Assembly (NCBI GenBank): GCA_030695565.1
Contig: JAUYRZ010000121.1
Location: 1-64,000 of the forward strand
Reading direction: 5' to 3'
Length of the DNA: 64,000 nucleotides
DNA from: Archangium sp.
GTDB taxonomy: Bacteria; Myxococcota; Myxococcia; Myxococcales; Myxococcaceae
The stretch's first letter is position 1; the number at the start of each line of letters is the position of its first letter. The notes below the pieces were generated by a model. It searched no databases. It saw nothing but the letters and a program-made list of their open reading frames with translations, and had not been told where the DNA came from. Shown here in pieces: positions 30,590-39,332 of the stretch. The position numbers and the translations under genes are program-made.

Positions 30590-31170
30590 AAGAACTTCAC
30601 TCCCGCTTCCCGGAGCAGCCGGGTCAAGCGTTGCATCGGCAAGCCCTGAATCGCCGTGCGATCCCCATCGATGCGCTCGAAGAGGGCCTGCCCCCGCGCT
30701 TCGACCCGATAGCCACCCGCGCAGCCCTGCCACTCCCCGGTGGCCACGTAGCCGTCGAGTTCTTCATCACTGAGGGGCAACACGCTGAGCCGCGCGGTAT
30801 CGACCTCGGTCTGCACGAAGCCCGCGCCCATCACGCACACGCCGGTGAGGATTTCATGTGTCTTCCCGCGCAACGAACCGAGCTGCTTGCGCGCGGCGGC
30901 TTCGTTCTCAGGTTTGCCCAGCGTCTCGCCCTGCAAGGAGACCAGCTGATCAGACCCGATCACCAACGCGCGGGGAAACCGGTCGAACACTGCGCGGGCC
31001 TTGCGCTCGGCCAGCATCGCCACCGCGTGCTGCGGCGCGGTACCGGGCGGCACGTCTTCATCGACCCCGGGCGCGACGGCCCGAAAGGGAAGGCCCAGGC
31101 CCTCCATCAACGCGCGCCGGCCACTGGACGTGGACGCGAGCAGCAGCTCCTCGAACACCCCGGCACTCAC
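30586..31170 (-). CDS. Maf/YceF-type nucleotide pyrophosphatase
   Basis: 194 residues, normal length for Maf proteins. Motifs: LASTSSGRRALMEGLGLPF at the N-terminus, VIGSDQLVSLQGETLGKP, GKTHEILTGV and ATGEWQGCAGGYRVEARG. The SDQ and WQGCAGGY variants fit the YceF branch (7-methyl-GTP pyrophosphatase) better than the Maf branch (dTTP/UTP). It is thought to clean up modified nucleotides. The GTG start overlaps the preceding lipoprotein stop (GTGA), and its own stop overlaps the PilZ gene: a three-gene overlapping string. Confidence 0.92.
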   Translation of the reverse strand: MSAGVFEELLLASTSSGRRALMEGLGLPFRAVAPGVDEDVPPGTAPQHAVAMLAERKARAVFDRFPRALVIGSDQLVSLQGETLGKPENEAAARKQLGSLRGKTHEILTGVCVMGAGFVQTEVDTARLSVLPLSDEELDGYVATGEWQGCAGGYRVEARGQALFERIDGDRTAIQGLPMQRLTRLLREAGVKFF

Positions 31171-31706
31171 TTGGGAGTCGCGCGCAGCTCGAAGTGGCCC
31201 GCGGTCATCAGCGGGGTGCGCTCATCGAAGGTGAAGTCGACGTACTTCGCGCCCGACTCGCCTTCGTTGGTGTCGATCTTCGAGCGGCCGACTTCACGAT
31301 CCTGCACGTCGTACGCGCGCATCTCGAGGGTGCCGTTGAAGCCCTTCTCGAAGGTGACGTAGGCGGTGATGGTGTGCTGCGCGGTGCCCTGTTCACCTCG
31401 CGCCGCGCGGGAGACGCCGAGGCCGTTCTTCGCCACGCTCTCGTGAGGGGTGAACTTCACCTCCATCAGGCCCTTCTCGATGCCGGTGCCCAGGCCCCTC
31501 ACCAGCTCACCGCCACCCTCCGCGAGGGTCTCGGCGGCTTCTTTGCCTTCCTTCTTCAAGCCCTCGCCTGCGCCCTTGAGCAGCCTGGCCTTGGCGGCGA
31601 TGAGGAAGTTGCCCTCGTCTTCTGCGGCCGCGAGCTTCTCCTCCCGACTCTGACAGCAGCAGGCGGATAAGGAGAGGGCAGCGGCGGCGATGATGATGAG
31701 ACGCAT
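31167..31706 (-). CDS. Lipoprotein (179 aa)
   Basis: MRLIIIAAAALSLSAC forms a lipobox followed by CC. Residues 25-85 are helical and charged; 85-179 look like a beta-sandwich (TAQHTITAYVTFEKGFNGTL, MRAYDVQDREVGRSKI, HFELRATPK). No family is recognised. It is the first gene of the lipoprotein-Maf-PilZ string. Confidence 0.75.
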   Translation of the reverse strand: MRLIIIAAAALSLSACCCQSREEKLAAAEDEGNFLIAAKARLLKGAGEGLKKEGKEAAETLAEGGGELVRGLGTGIEKGLMEVKFTPHESVAKNGLGVSRAARGEQGTAQHTITAYVTFEKGFNGTLEMRAYDVQDREVGRSKIDTNEGESGAKYVDFTFDERTPLMTAGHFELRATPK

Positions 31707-31791
31707 AGGCGCGGCACCCTACCAATACCGGTCTCCCCGCATCGAGCCGTCGCCCACTGGGGGGGCGGTACGTGATGGAAGCAGGTGACCT

Positions 31792-32064
31792 TCACTGCGG
31801 AGGGCGCGTCGTCACGGGGCTCAGCGAGGGCAGCCCGGTCGAGGTGGCCTTGCGCTTGAACCAGTACGCGCGGAGCTTCTGCAGCAGCCCAAACCCGACC
31901 AGCGCCGGCGTGGCCACCACGCACACCGGGCACACCGCGCCGAGCGCCGCGCCCGCCACCCCCAGGGCGCCCACCGAGAGGCCCATGGTGAGCAGATCGG
32001 TACCCGCTCCGTTGGCGCGTTGGGCGTTTCTGACCAGCTGAGCGGGCGTGAGTCGTTCGTTCAT
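31792..32064 (-). CDS. Small membrane protein with a CPVC motif
   Basis: 90 residues: a polar N-terminus (MNERLTPAQLVRNAQRANGA), two adjoining hydrophobic stretches (LSVGALGVAGAALGAV and CVVATPALVGFGLL) with CPVC between them, and a basic tail. The 32085 region upstream is shared with the divergent thioredoxin gene. CPVC resembles a redox-active CxxC. Family unknown. Confidence 0.6.
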   Translation of the reverse strand: MNERLTPAQLVRNAQRANGAGTDLLTMGLSVGALGVAGAALGAVCPVCVVATPALVGFGLLQKLRAYWFKRKATSTGLPSLSPVTTRPPQ

Positions 32065-32128
32065 GACGGTGGGAGCCCCTGGGCTGCCCAGGAGATTCTT
32101 TTCCGTGGGACACTGGCTCTCTGTACCC

Positions 32129-32509
32129 ATGGGATGGTTCAAGAAGCTGATCGGACTGGAAGCAGAAGCACACGCGGTGGTGGCGCTCACCGAAGACAAC
32201 TTCGCCCGGGAGGTTTTGCAGAGCCCGGTGCCGGTGCTGGTCGATGCGTGGAGCCAGGGCTGCGGCCCCTGCAAGCTGCTCGAGCCGGTGGTGATGCAGC
32301 TCTCGCGGGAATACCAGGGCCGCCTCAAGGTGGCGGAGTTCGACGTGGCCCTCGCTCCGAAGATCGCCGCGCGGCTGCGGGTCACCGGGACGCCGACGGT
32401 GGTCTACTTCTCTGGGGGCCGCGAGGTGGAGCGGGTGGTGGGCTACCGGGCCAGTCACTATCACCGCGCGCTGATCGACCAGGAGCTCCTCAACCCGCTG
32501 CGATCCTGA
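32129..32509 (+). CDS. Thioredoxin-family protein
   Basis: 126 residues with a full thioredoxin fold: VPVLVDAWSQGCGPCKLLEPVV (active site CGPC, with SQG in place of the usual W-C context), AEFDVALAPKIAARLRVTGTPTVVYF (cis-Pro TPT). No signal peptide, so cytoplasmic. The substitution of the Trp before the first active-site Cys by Gly is uncommon and may shift the redox potential. It is convergent with the FG-GAP lipoprotein: the two stops abut in TGATCA. Confidence 0.9.
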   Translation: MGWFKKLIGLEAEAHAVVALTEDNFAREVLQSPVPVLVDAWSQGCGPCKLLEPVVMQLSREYQGRLKVAEFDVALAPKIAARLRVTGTPTVVYFSGGREVERVVGYRASHYHRALIDQELLNPLRS

Positions 32510-34765
32510 TCAATTGATGCAGCCCACCGTGGGCGGGTCTGACGTGTCGTTGTCCGTCCGGCACTGCCGCAACCCGGTGGTGATGATGCGCGCGATGACC
32601 GGCCGGTTGGCCACGTTCTCGCTCGTGGTGAACACGAACCGCTGCGCTTGCGTGGGCCCCAGCGTTCTCGAGGTGGAGAACGTGGTGAGCACGGTGTTGG
32701 CCCCCGAAGGATCGACCGCCAGCTCCACCCGCACGCCCGCAGGCATCGAGGCCTCGCCGACGTTGCTGACCACCACCTGGAACGTGACGCCGCTCGAATC
32801 ACACGAGCCGGTCACCGACACCACCGCATCGGCCGCGGCGAACTCGAGCCCCGGCTGCTTGTTCTGCCGGAAGTTGTTGAGGCCCGGCGTGACCCAGTTG
32901 CGCGTGGGGTTGCGGGGGATGCGGCCGTCTTCTTCGATGTTGGTGACCGAATACGCGTGCTGGTTCCACACCCGCCGCGTCACCACCCAGTCGTTGTCCA
33001 TGCTGGAGAACACCCGCACGCCAGAGTGCCGCGTGGTGGGATCTCCCACGCAGGCAAACGCATACGCGTTGGAGACCACGATGAGGTCGGCTTGCCCGTC
33101 GTTGTCCACGTCGGCGACGAGCGGGTACTCGATGAGCGTGCCCGAGGTGTTGCAGGTGGTGAACCGCTCCGCGCCGGTGGCGGAGTCGTAGACGTGCAGG
33201 TTCACCTCGTCTGCGTAGACCGCCTCGACGCGGCCATCTCCGTCGAAGTCGAACAGGGTGCTGCCGGTGGCGGCCGAGCTGCAGTCTTGCGTCTGGCGGA
33301 TCCACAACAGCGTCTGATCAGCCGGCGTGCCGTCCATCAACTTCTTGCCGTCGAACACCGCGTAGCCCACGCCCCCTGCCAACGCGACGTCGGGGAACCC
33401 ATCGAGGTTGAAGTCGCCGATGGTGGGAGGCCCCCCACCGCCCACGTTGCCCGCGCTGCCCGGGGGGCACAGGGACTGCGACAACGTCTGGTTGATGTCG
33501 AGGCCGCTGCGAATGAGCGGGCTGTTCATCGGCATCGCGGGGTCGTAGCTCCACAACGAGAGCGTGTGCGTGGAGGAGTTGACCGAGATGATCTCCGGCC
33601 TGCCGTCGACGTTCAGATCTCCGATGGCCACCCAGCCCGAAGGCCCGCTCACCTGCGCGAGCACCGTGCCGTCAGCGCGTGAAACACCGGCGGCCCACAC
33701 CACGTCTTGCGTGCCGTCTCCGTCGACGTCGGCCACGGTGTTGTCGCCGGTGAAAGGCAACGTGCGAATCACCGCGCCGGTGCGCCCATCGAGCACCTGG
33801 CTGCCGGTCACCACCTCGACGTGCCCATCGCCTTCGAGATCCGCCAGGGAGATGGAGCGGCAGATGTTGGCGGTGGCTACCCACAACGTGGTGCCGTCAG
33901 CACCGTTGAGCGCGTACGGGCCGGTCGCGCCGCAGCCCACCACTTCATTGCCCGGCCGCTCGTCGATGTTGCCCGAAGCGAGCTGGCTGGAGGCGTTGAT
34001 GATGCCGGCGCGCGCCCACTTCTCCTGCAGCTGACCGTCTTTCACCGCGAGCGCGCGGGTGGTGCCGAGGTCGTTGTACGCGCCCGCTTCGAAGGTGACG
34101 ACCACGATGTCGGGCCGGTCTTGCGCGGTGATGCGGCCGTCGCAGTCATCGTCGTCGAGCTGCGAGACGATGGGCGCCATCATCACGTCAGAGGTGTACG
34201 GCGCCGCGGGGTTGCCCCACGCGTACTTCACCACCGGGCGGAACTGACCTGAGCTGCGGGTGAAGCGGCACGACTCCACGCAGCTGCGGCCCGCGGCGGC
34301 GCCTGCATCGGGAGGACACACCGGCGGCTCGGAGACGCACTGCCCGGCGGTGGGCGCGACGAGGCACACGCCCGCGTCGAGCTGACCTGGAATGGCGCGG
34401 GAGAGATCGCAGAAATCAGTGCCGGTGCAGTCGCTGGTGTCGCGGCAGCTGGCGCCGGGCATCACGCAGCGCTGGAAGCTGCAGACCTCGCTCGAACCAC
34501 AACACGCCGAGCCGCAGGCCGAGTCGCCCGCGCAACAACTGCCACCCGCGCAGACGCCGCCATCGCCACAAGGCTCGCCGTCGACGCAGGCCGAGCCGCC
34601 ACCACCGCCCATCGCACCACCACCGGCGCCTCCACCCAGCGCGCCACCGCCGCCGCCTCCGGTGGAGCCGGCATCGACGCCACCGTCACGATTTCGCACC
34701 GTGATGGAGTTGGTGCAGTCACACGCGGAGAAACAGGTCAGCAGTCCGAGCACGAGGAGACGCAT
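32510..34765 (-). CDS. Surface lipoprotein with FG-GAP/VCBS-type repeats
   Basis: 751 residues. MRLLVLGLLTCFSAC is a lipobox. A Gly-rich linker (about 25-55) and a Cys-rich stretch (60-175) follow. Residues 190-600 have repeats of the form D-x-(D/N)-x-DG-x2-D(I/L/V) (ADVDGDGTQDVVW, FNLDGFPDVAL, FDFDGDGRVEAVY, ADVDNDGQADLIVV), the calcium-binding loops of FG-GAP/VCBS propellers. The C-terminal 110 residues resemble a CARDB-like adhesion domain (VSVTGSCDSSGVTFQVVVSN). It is likely a calcium-dependent surface adhesin or receptor. Confidence 0.87.
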   Translation of the reverse strand: MRLLVLGLLTCFSACDCTNSITVRNRDGGVDAGSTGGGGGGALGGGAGGGAMGGGGGSACVDGEPCGDGGVCAGGSCCAGDSACGSACCGSSEVCSFQRCVMPGASCRDTSDCTGTDFCDLSRAIPGQLDAGVCLVAPTAGQCVSEPPVCPPDAGAAAGRSCVESCRFTRSSGQFRPVVKYAWGNPAAPYTSDVMMAPIVSQLDDDDCDGRITAQDRPDIVVVTFEAGAYNDLGTTRALAVKDGQLQEKWARAGIINASSQLASGNIDERPGNEVVGCGATGPYALNGADGTTLWVATANICRSISLADLEGDGHVEVVTGSQVLDGRTGAVIRTLPFTGDNTVADVDGDGTQDVVWAAGVSRADGTVLAQVSGPSGWVAIGDLNVDGRPEIISVNSSTHTLSLWSYDPAMPMNSPLIRSGLDINQTLSQSLCPPGSAGNVGGGGPPTIGDFNLDGFPDVALAGGVGYAVFDGKKLMDGTPADQTLLWIRQTQDCSSAATGSTLFDFDGDGRVEAVYADEVNLHVYDSATGAERFTTCNTSGTLIEYPLVADVDNDGQADLIVVSNAYAFACVGDPTTRHSGVRVFSSMDNDWVVTRRVWNQHAYSVTNIEEDGRIPRNPTRNWVTPGLNNFRQNKQPGLEFAAADAVVSVTGSCDSSGVTFQVVVSNVGEASMPAGVRVELAVDPSGANTVLTTFSTSRTLGPTQAQRFVFTTSENVANRPVIARIITTGLRQCRTDNDTSDPPTVGCIN

Positions 34766-34817
34766 GAGGAGCAGACCATGGGAGCGAGCTGTGCTCCCCG
34801 TCAACCGCGGAGCGCCT

Positions 34818-35495
34818 TCAGGCCCCGCGCAGGCGCTGCACGTCGGCTTTGTTGAACACCCCGTCGCTCTCGTAGAAGTCGACCACGCCGGTGTCCAGGT
34901 TGTGGATCGCCCCGATCACACCGATCTTCTGATCCTCCACCATCTGCTCGAGGATGAAGCTGCGCTCGACGACTGCCTTGACCGAACGAAGCACGTTGAT
35001 GCGCGCGACGTTCTCGACGAACTCCCGATTCTTCGAGGTGCGCTGCGCGGCGTCCAGGATGGTGCGCTCCTGGTAGATGGCGGGCTGGAGCTTGGCGAGC
35101 AGCTCGGTGAGGTTGCCCATCTCGACGTGGTCGCAGGCGCCCTTGATGGCACCACAGCTGGTGTGGCCGAGCACCACCAGCAGCTTGCTGCCCGCCAGGT
35201 TGCAGGCGAACTCCATGCTGCCGAGGATGTCGGTGTTGACGATGTTGCCGGCGATGCGAATCGAGAAGATGTCGCCCAGGCCTTGATCGAAGATCAGCTC
35301 GGCCGACGTGCGGCTGTCGATACAAGAGAGCACGGTGGCGAAGGGCCACTGACCGTCTCGCGTCTGGTTCGCCTGCATCAGCAGGTCGCGGTTGGTCTTC
35401 AGGTTGTTGACGAAACGAATGTTGCCCTCGCGCAGGTACGCGAGCGCGAGCTGAGGGGTGGTGCTGGTCTGCGTCTCGATGGTCTGAACGATCAT
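34818..35495 (-). CDS. Beta-class carbonic anhydrase
   Basis: 225 residues, typical length. Zinc ligands are C58 (in SCIDSR), H111 and C114 (in GHTSCGA), with the Asp-Arg dyad D60/R62. It interconverts CO2 and bicarbonate in the cytoplasm. Other family marks: IRIAGNIVN and NLTELLAKLQPAI. It faces the bestrophin gene at 35581 across 85 bp, so both may be controlled from one region. Confidence 0.95.
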   Translation of the reverse strand: MIVQTIETQTSTTPQLALAYLREGNIRFVNNLKTNRDLLMQANQTRDGQWPFATVLSCIDSRTSAELIFDQGLGDIFSIRIAGNIVNTDILGSMEFACNLAGSKLLVVLGHTSCGAIKGACDHVEMGNLTELLAKLQPAIYQERTILDAAQRTSKNREFVENVARINVLRSVKAVVERSFILEQMVEDQKIGVIGAIHNLDTGVVDFYESDGVFNKADVQRLRGA

Positions 35496-35580
35496 GGGTA
35501 CCCCAAGCAGGTGAATGATGGCGTGGAGCGTAGCTCAGCTCGCCTTGACCCCTTGATACTCCCGTGCGACTGCCTCAGGG

Positions 35581-36474
35581 ATGCTGGTCTCCAACCGCGT
35601 TCCGCTCTCGTACGTCTTCGACAGGGTCAAGGTCGATGTGCTGCGCGTCGTGTTCTTCTCGCTGCTCTTTCAGGTGATCAAGTACTTCATCAATGGCTGG
35701 CTGCCAGAAGTACCCATGCAGTTCCCCGCCCTGCTGGGTACGTCGATCGCCTTGCTGCTCGCCTTCAACATCAACCAGTCGTACGAGCGGTGGTGGGAAG
35801 CGCGGAAGATCTGGGGGGCGATCGTCAACGACTCACGCACCCTCATCCTGCAGCTGGCCTGCTTCGTCAGCCACGCAGACCCGAGCCTGCGGCGCTTCGC
35901 TCACCGGCAAATTGGCTGGTGTTACGCGCTGGGCGCTTCGTTGAGGGGCCACGCACCGCTGGACGAGGCGCAGAAGGAGCTGCTGAGCGCTGACGACCTG
36001 GCCTTCGCATCGAGCCAGACGAACGTTCCGTTGGGGCTCTTGATGCGGCACCAGCTCGAGCTCGCGGCGCTGCACCAGGCCGGGCAGCTCAACGACTTCC
36101 AGCAGATCCAACTCGACAGCACGCTGGTGCGCCTCTGCGAATCGATGGGCCGCGCCGAGCGCATCAAGAACACCGTGTTCCCCGTCACGTACCGGCTCTT
36201 CCTTCACCTCTTCATCTATCTCTTCCTGCTCGTGCTCTCGTTGGCGTTGGTCGGGGCGCTGGGGCTCTATGAAGTTCCCGTGCTGGTGCTGGTCGCGTCG
36301 ACCTTCTTTCTGGTCGAGAGGACCGCGCTCTACATGCAGGACCCCTTCGAGGGCCGGCCGACCGACACCGCGATGACCGCGATCGCCCGCGCCATCGAGA
36401 TCAACCTGCGCCAGCTCACCGGTGAAACCGAAGTGCCGCCGCCCCTCGAGCCGCAGGGCTTCTTCTTGATGTGA
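35581..36474 (+). CDS. Bestrophin-family anion channel
   Basis: 297 residues, usual for bacterial bestrophins. The family pattern is clear: N-terminal helix, then PALLGTSIALLLAFNINQSYERWWEARKIWG, long helices, a second pair of membrane helices (LFLHLFIYLFLLVLSLALVGALG) and the C-terminal DPFEGRPTDTAMTAIARAIEINLRQLTG. Bacterial homologues form pentameric channels (cations or anions); some algal bestrophins carry bicarbonate. Facing a carbonic anhydrase gene suggests bicarbonate or chloride handling, as inference. Confidence 0.92.
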   Translation: MLVSNRVPLSYVFDRVKVDVLRVVFFSLLFQVIKYFINGWLPEVPMQFPALLGTSIALLLAFNINQSYERWWEARKIWGAIVNDSRTLILQLACFVSHADPSLRRFAHRQIGWCYALGASLRGHAPLDEAQKELLSADDLAFASSQTNVPLGLLMRHQLELAALHQAGQLNDFQQIQLDSTLVRLCESMGRAERIKNTVFPVTYRLFLHLFIYLFLLVLSLALVGALGLYEVPVLVLVASTFFLVERTALYMQDPFEGRPTDTAMTAIARAIEINLRQLTGETEVPPPLEPQGFFLM

Positions 36475-36597
36475 AGTTGGCAGAATCGCTCGTCAGCGAG
36501 GGCACGTGAAGTCGCCCTCCTTCTCGAGCAGGAGGCCACGGCGCCGCGGGAGTCTTCGGGAGGTTCGACGCCGAGAGAATCGTGGCCATGGCGCGCC

Positions 36598-37206
36598 TCA
36601 GCCCTGCGGCACGCTCAGCACTTTGCCGGTGGCGTTCACGTCTCCGTAGAAGAGGTGCGACTTCACCTTGTCGTTCTTCGTCAGCACGTCGAACTGCACC
36701 TCGACGCTGAACGAGCCATCACCGGTGGGCTTGACCGACTTGATGTTGGCGGCTTCCCAGTTCAGCGCGCGCGCCAGTTCGCTCTTCGTGGCGATGGTGT
36801 CGATGATCTTCGAGGCCTGCTTCGCGCCGGCGGGGCTGTTGAGGTGCGCGGCCAACGCCTTCGCGGCGGCGGCGGGTGAGGGGCGCGTGCTGCTGGGACC
36901 CCACGCCTGTGCAGGGCCCTGCTGCTGCGCGGTCGGCGCCTTGCCCGGCTGCGTCGCGAGCTCGGCCTTCACCTGTTTGATCTGACCCTGCAGCGTGGCC
37001 ACGTTCTTCTCGAGCGTCTTGAGGGTGGCGGTGGCCTGCTTGAGCCCCTCGGCGGTGTAACGCGAGCGCGCCATCACCTCGCGGTGATCCTTCAGCGCCT
37101 TCGTGGCGACGGGCAACTGCTTCTCGAGCGTGGCGAGGCGGGCCTTCAGGGTCTCGACTCGGGGCTGTTTGACGGGGGCGGGCGCGGCGGCGGCAATGCG
37201 GCTCAT
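36598..37206 (-). CDS. Coiled-coil protein, function unknown
   Basis: 202 residues. ATG 37206 has GGAG four bases upstream. Residues 15-90 are a strong helical coiled coil (LKARLATLEKQLPVATKALK, TATLKTLEKNVATLQGQIKQV), then an Ala/Pro/Gln linker and a C-terminal alpha/beta domain of about 90 residues (NSPAGAKQASKIIDTIATKS, SVEVQFDVLTKNDKVKSHLF). No signal peptide. No family is recognised. Confidence 0.75.
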   Translation of the reverse strand: MSRIAAAAPAPVKQPRVETLKARLATLEKQLPVATKALKDHREVMARSRYTAEGLKQATATLKTLEKNVATLQGQIKQVKAELATQPGKAPTAQQQGPAQAWGPSSTRPSPAAAAKALAAHLNSPAGAKQASKIIDTIATKSELARALNWEAANIKSVKPTGDGSFSVEVQFDVLTKNDKVKSHLFYGDVNATGKVLSVPQG

Positions 37207-37301
37207 GTGACTCCGGGAGAAGAGTTGAGGAAGGACTGTCGCACACCGCTCCCTCACTCGAAGCGGGAAATCCAAAACGACGCTGCCTATGCTGCCGCGC
37301 C

Positions 37302-38069
37302 ATGACCACCCTTCCCCAGACTCTCCTCATCGTCGCGATGTGCACCTCGGTGCTCGGCTGCAAGAAGGAGGCGGCGCCCGTACCCACCGCCATCCCCGAG
37401 AAGAAGGCCAAGGTGAAGGCCGCGGTCGCAGAGGAACCCGAGGCCGAGCCCGAAGCGGAGGCGCCCAGGAAGGTCACCACCACCCCTGACGAGCACAAGT
37501 GCAAGGCAGGCAACGCCGCGAGCTGTGCCCTGGCGGGGCGCGCACGCATCGACTCCGAAGAGTACGCGCTGGCCAGGCCGCTGCTGGAGAAGGGCTGCAA
37601 GCACGGCAGCGCCGAAGCGTGCGACGACCTCGGGTGGATCTACGACGACGGCCTGGGCATCGACGTCGACAAGGTGAAGGCCGAGGAAGCCTACGGCAAG
37701 GCGTGCACCGGCAACTTCGCGCGCGGCTGCACCAACCAGGGCGTGATGTACTTGAGCGGCGAAGGCGTCGAGAAAAACTCGCAGAAGGCCGTCACTCTCT
37801 TCACCAAGGCGTGCGACGCGGAGAACTGGACCGGGTGCAAGAACCTCGGCCTGCGCTACCTCGCCGGTGATGGCGTCGCGAAGGACATGACGAAGGCCCG
37901 GAAGTTGTTCGAAGACGGCTGCACCGCGAAGCACGCCGGCAGCTGCTACGACCTCGCCGTGATGTACCAAAACGGCGAAGGCATGGCGGCCAACAAGAAG
38001 AAGGCGAACACGTTCTTCAGCAAGTCGTGCGACCTCGGCAACCAGAAGGCCTGCGAGTTCGTGAAGTAG
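37302..38069 (+). CDS. Sel1-repeat lipoprotein with paired Cys
   Basis: 255 residues. MTTLPQTLLIVAMCTSVLGC is a lipobox; a Glu/Ala/Pro linker runs to about 60. Then about five Sel1-like units of 36 residues follow, each with a Cys at each end (CKHGSAEACDDLGWIYDDGLG, CTGNFARGCTNQGVMYLSGEG). The paired-Cys form is that of Helicobacter Hcp-type proteins, with each repeat closed by a disulfide. It is likely a periplasmic protein-interaction scaffold. Confidence 0.88.
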   Translation: MTTLPQTLLIVAMCTSVLGCKKEAAPVPTAIPEKKAKVKAAVAEEPEAEPEAEAPRKVTTTPDEHKCKAGNAASCALAGRARIDSEEYALARPLLEKGCKHGSAEACDDLGWIYDDGLGIDVDKVKAEEAYGKACTGNFARGCTNQGVMYLSGEGVEKNSQKAVTLFTKACDAENWTGCKNLGLRYLAGDGVAKDMTKARKLFEDGCTAKHAGSCYDLAVMYQNGEGMAANKKKANTFFSKSCDLGNQKACEFVK

Positions 38070-38079
38070 GCAGTTCGCT

Positions 38080-38121
38080 GTGTGGACGGTGAGTTCACCC
38101 CGGGCGGCGTGTGGATTTGCA
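38080..38121 (+). repeat. 42-bp dispersed repeat, copy 1
   Basis: GTGTGGACGGTGAGTTCACC then GGGCGGCGTGTGGATTTGCA. It matches 39225-39268 at most positions, in the same direction. It lies 10 bp after the Sel1-repeat gene. Confidence 0.65.
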
Positions 38122-38328
38122 CAAGCCCGGGCTCCTTGGGTTTGTCCTCAGCTGGAGCCATCGTTTTGCACCTGGACCTCGACTTTGGGGGTCACCGTGG
38201 CATGCGTGGTGATTGGTTCTCATGACGTCGCTCGGGGCCGCTTGCGCGCATGAAGCGGGGCGCGTGGTTGCACCGCCCCCATTGCGGGCGTTCGCTGCCA
38301 AGAGTGTCTCTCGAAACCGCGAGGCGCA

Positions 38329-39150
38329 GTGAGCAACGAAGCCCACCCCACCCCGCGCTGGGGGACCCACTTCCTGATTCTCGGGCTGGTGGCCCTCGCG
38401 GAGATCGGCTTCCTCGCGCTGCGCAAGCCCAGCTCTTCAGCGGCGAGCGGCCTTGGCCCAGGGGTCGACATCGCCGTCGGGCTCAGCGCCGGCCTGCAGG
38501 AGCTCGGGCTCATCCTTCTGACGCTCACCGTCGCCTTGAGCTACGCGGTGGCCTCGACCCTCATGCTCTTCGCGCTTCGCCGACGCCGGGGGGCGATCGG
38601 GTGGGCGCACGGCACGAGCGCTCTCTTCGTCGTCGCGTTCCTGGCCCTGTTCTCTGGCGACAACGCGCGCAAGAAGGCGGAAGAGGACCTGCGTCACCAG
38701 AGGATGCTCGAGGCGCAGGCCCTCGCGGAGCGCCAGGAGCGAGAGGCGGCGGCGCGTGCTCAACGTGACTGTCTGCACGCCAAGGTGCGCTTTGAACGGC
38801 TGGCCCCAATCGGGCGTACGAGTCGAGCCAGCACGTATCCAATCGAGCTCGAGCTCGACCTGCGCTGCGAGCGGAACTACGTCGTCAGCGTGGCACGGCT
38901 CGAGGCCATCCGCCTGAGGGCTGAGGGCGCGGGGTGGAAGCTCGAGCCCTTCGAGCAACGCTATGAGCCCGCATTACAGGTGGCGTGGGAAGACATCGCC
39001 GTCGGCGGCTTCGTGTCGGGCGCCACCGACGAGGTCTTCGAGCAGGGTCGATTCACGCTCGAGGTGCAGTTTGCACGCGACGGAGGCTCGGAGGAATGGA
39101 CTCCGCAGCCAATCGAAGGTGTACATGTCACCACGCGGTGGATGCCGTGA
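38329..39150 (+). CDS. Membrane protein with coiled coil, function unknown
   Basis: 273 residues from GTG 38329. Three hydrophobic segments lie at about 15-33, 58-85 and 97-110, then a charged coiled coil (KKAEEDLRHQRMLEAQALAERQ), then a C-terminal beta-rich domain (YPIELELDLRCERNYVVSV, VEVQFARDGG). No family is recognised. The 259-bp gap upstream holds only the dispersed repeat at 38080. Confidence 0.7.
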   Translation: MSNEAHPTPRWGTHFLILGLVALAEIGFLALRKPSSSAASGLGPGVDIAVGLSAGLQELGLILLTLTVALSYAVASTLMLFALRRRRGAIGWAHGTSALFVVAFLALFSGDNARKKAEEDLRHQRMLEAQALAERQEREAAARAQRDCLHAKVRFERLAPIGRTSRASTYPIELELDLRCERNYVVSVARLEAIRLRAEGAGWKLEPFEQRYEPALQVAWEDIAVGGFVSGATDEVFEQGRFTLEVQFARDGGSEEWTPQPIEGVHVTTRWMP

Positions 39151-39186
39151 CTGCTTCTCCCATCAGGTGAAGGGTCGACCCCACAG

Positions 39187-39217
39187 CCCTCACCCCGACC
39201 CTCCCAAAGGGAGAGGG
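39187..39217. repeat. Palindromic repeat
   Basis: CCCTCACCCCGACCCTCCC, AAA, GGGAGAGGG. It directly precedes the second copy of the 42-bp dispersed repeat. Confidence 0.75.
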
Positions 39218-39224
39218 AGACAAG

Positions 39225-39268
39225 GTGTGGACGCTGAGTTCACTCCGGGGGCGGCTTGTGGACTTGCA
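39225..39268 (+). repeat. 42-bp dispersed repeat, copy 2
   Basis: GTGTGGACGCTGAGTTCACT then CCGGGGGCGGCTTGTGGACT and TGCA. It differs from copy 1 by a few substitutions and a 2-base insertion. Confidence 0.65.
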
Positions 39269-39332
39269 GTCACGGGCAACCTCACGCTTTCGCAGGAAGG
39301 ACCACGGCACGGCAGTTGAAGCAGCCCGCCCC

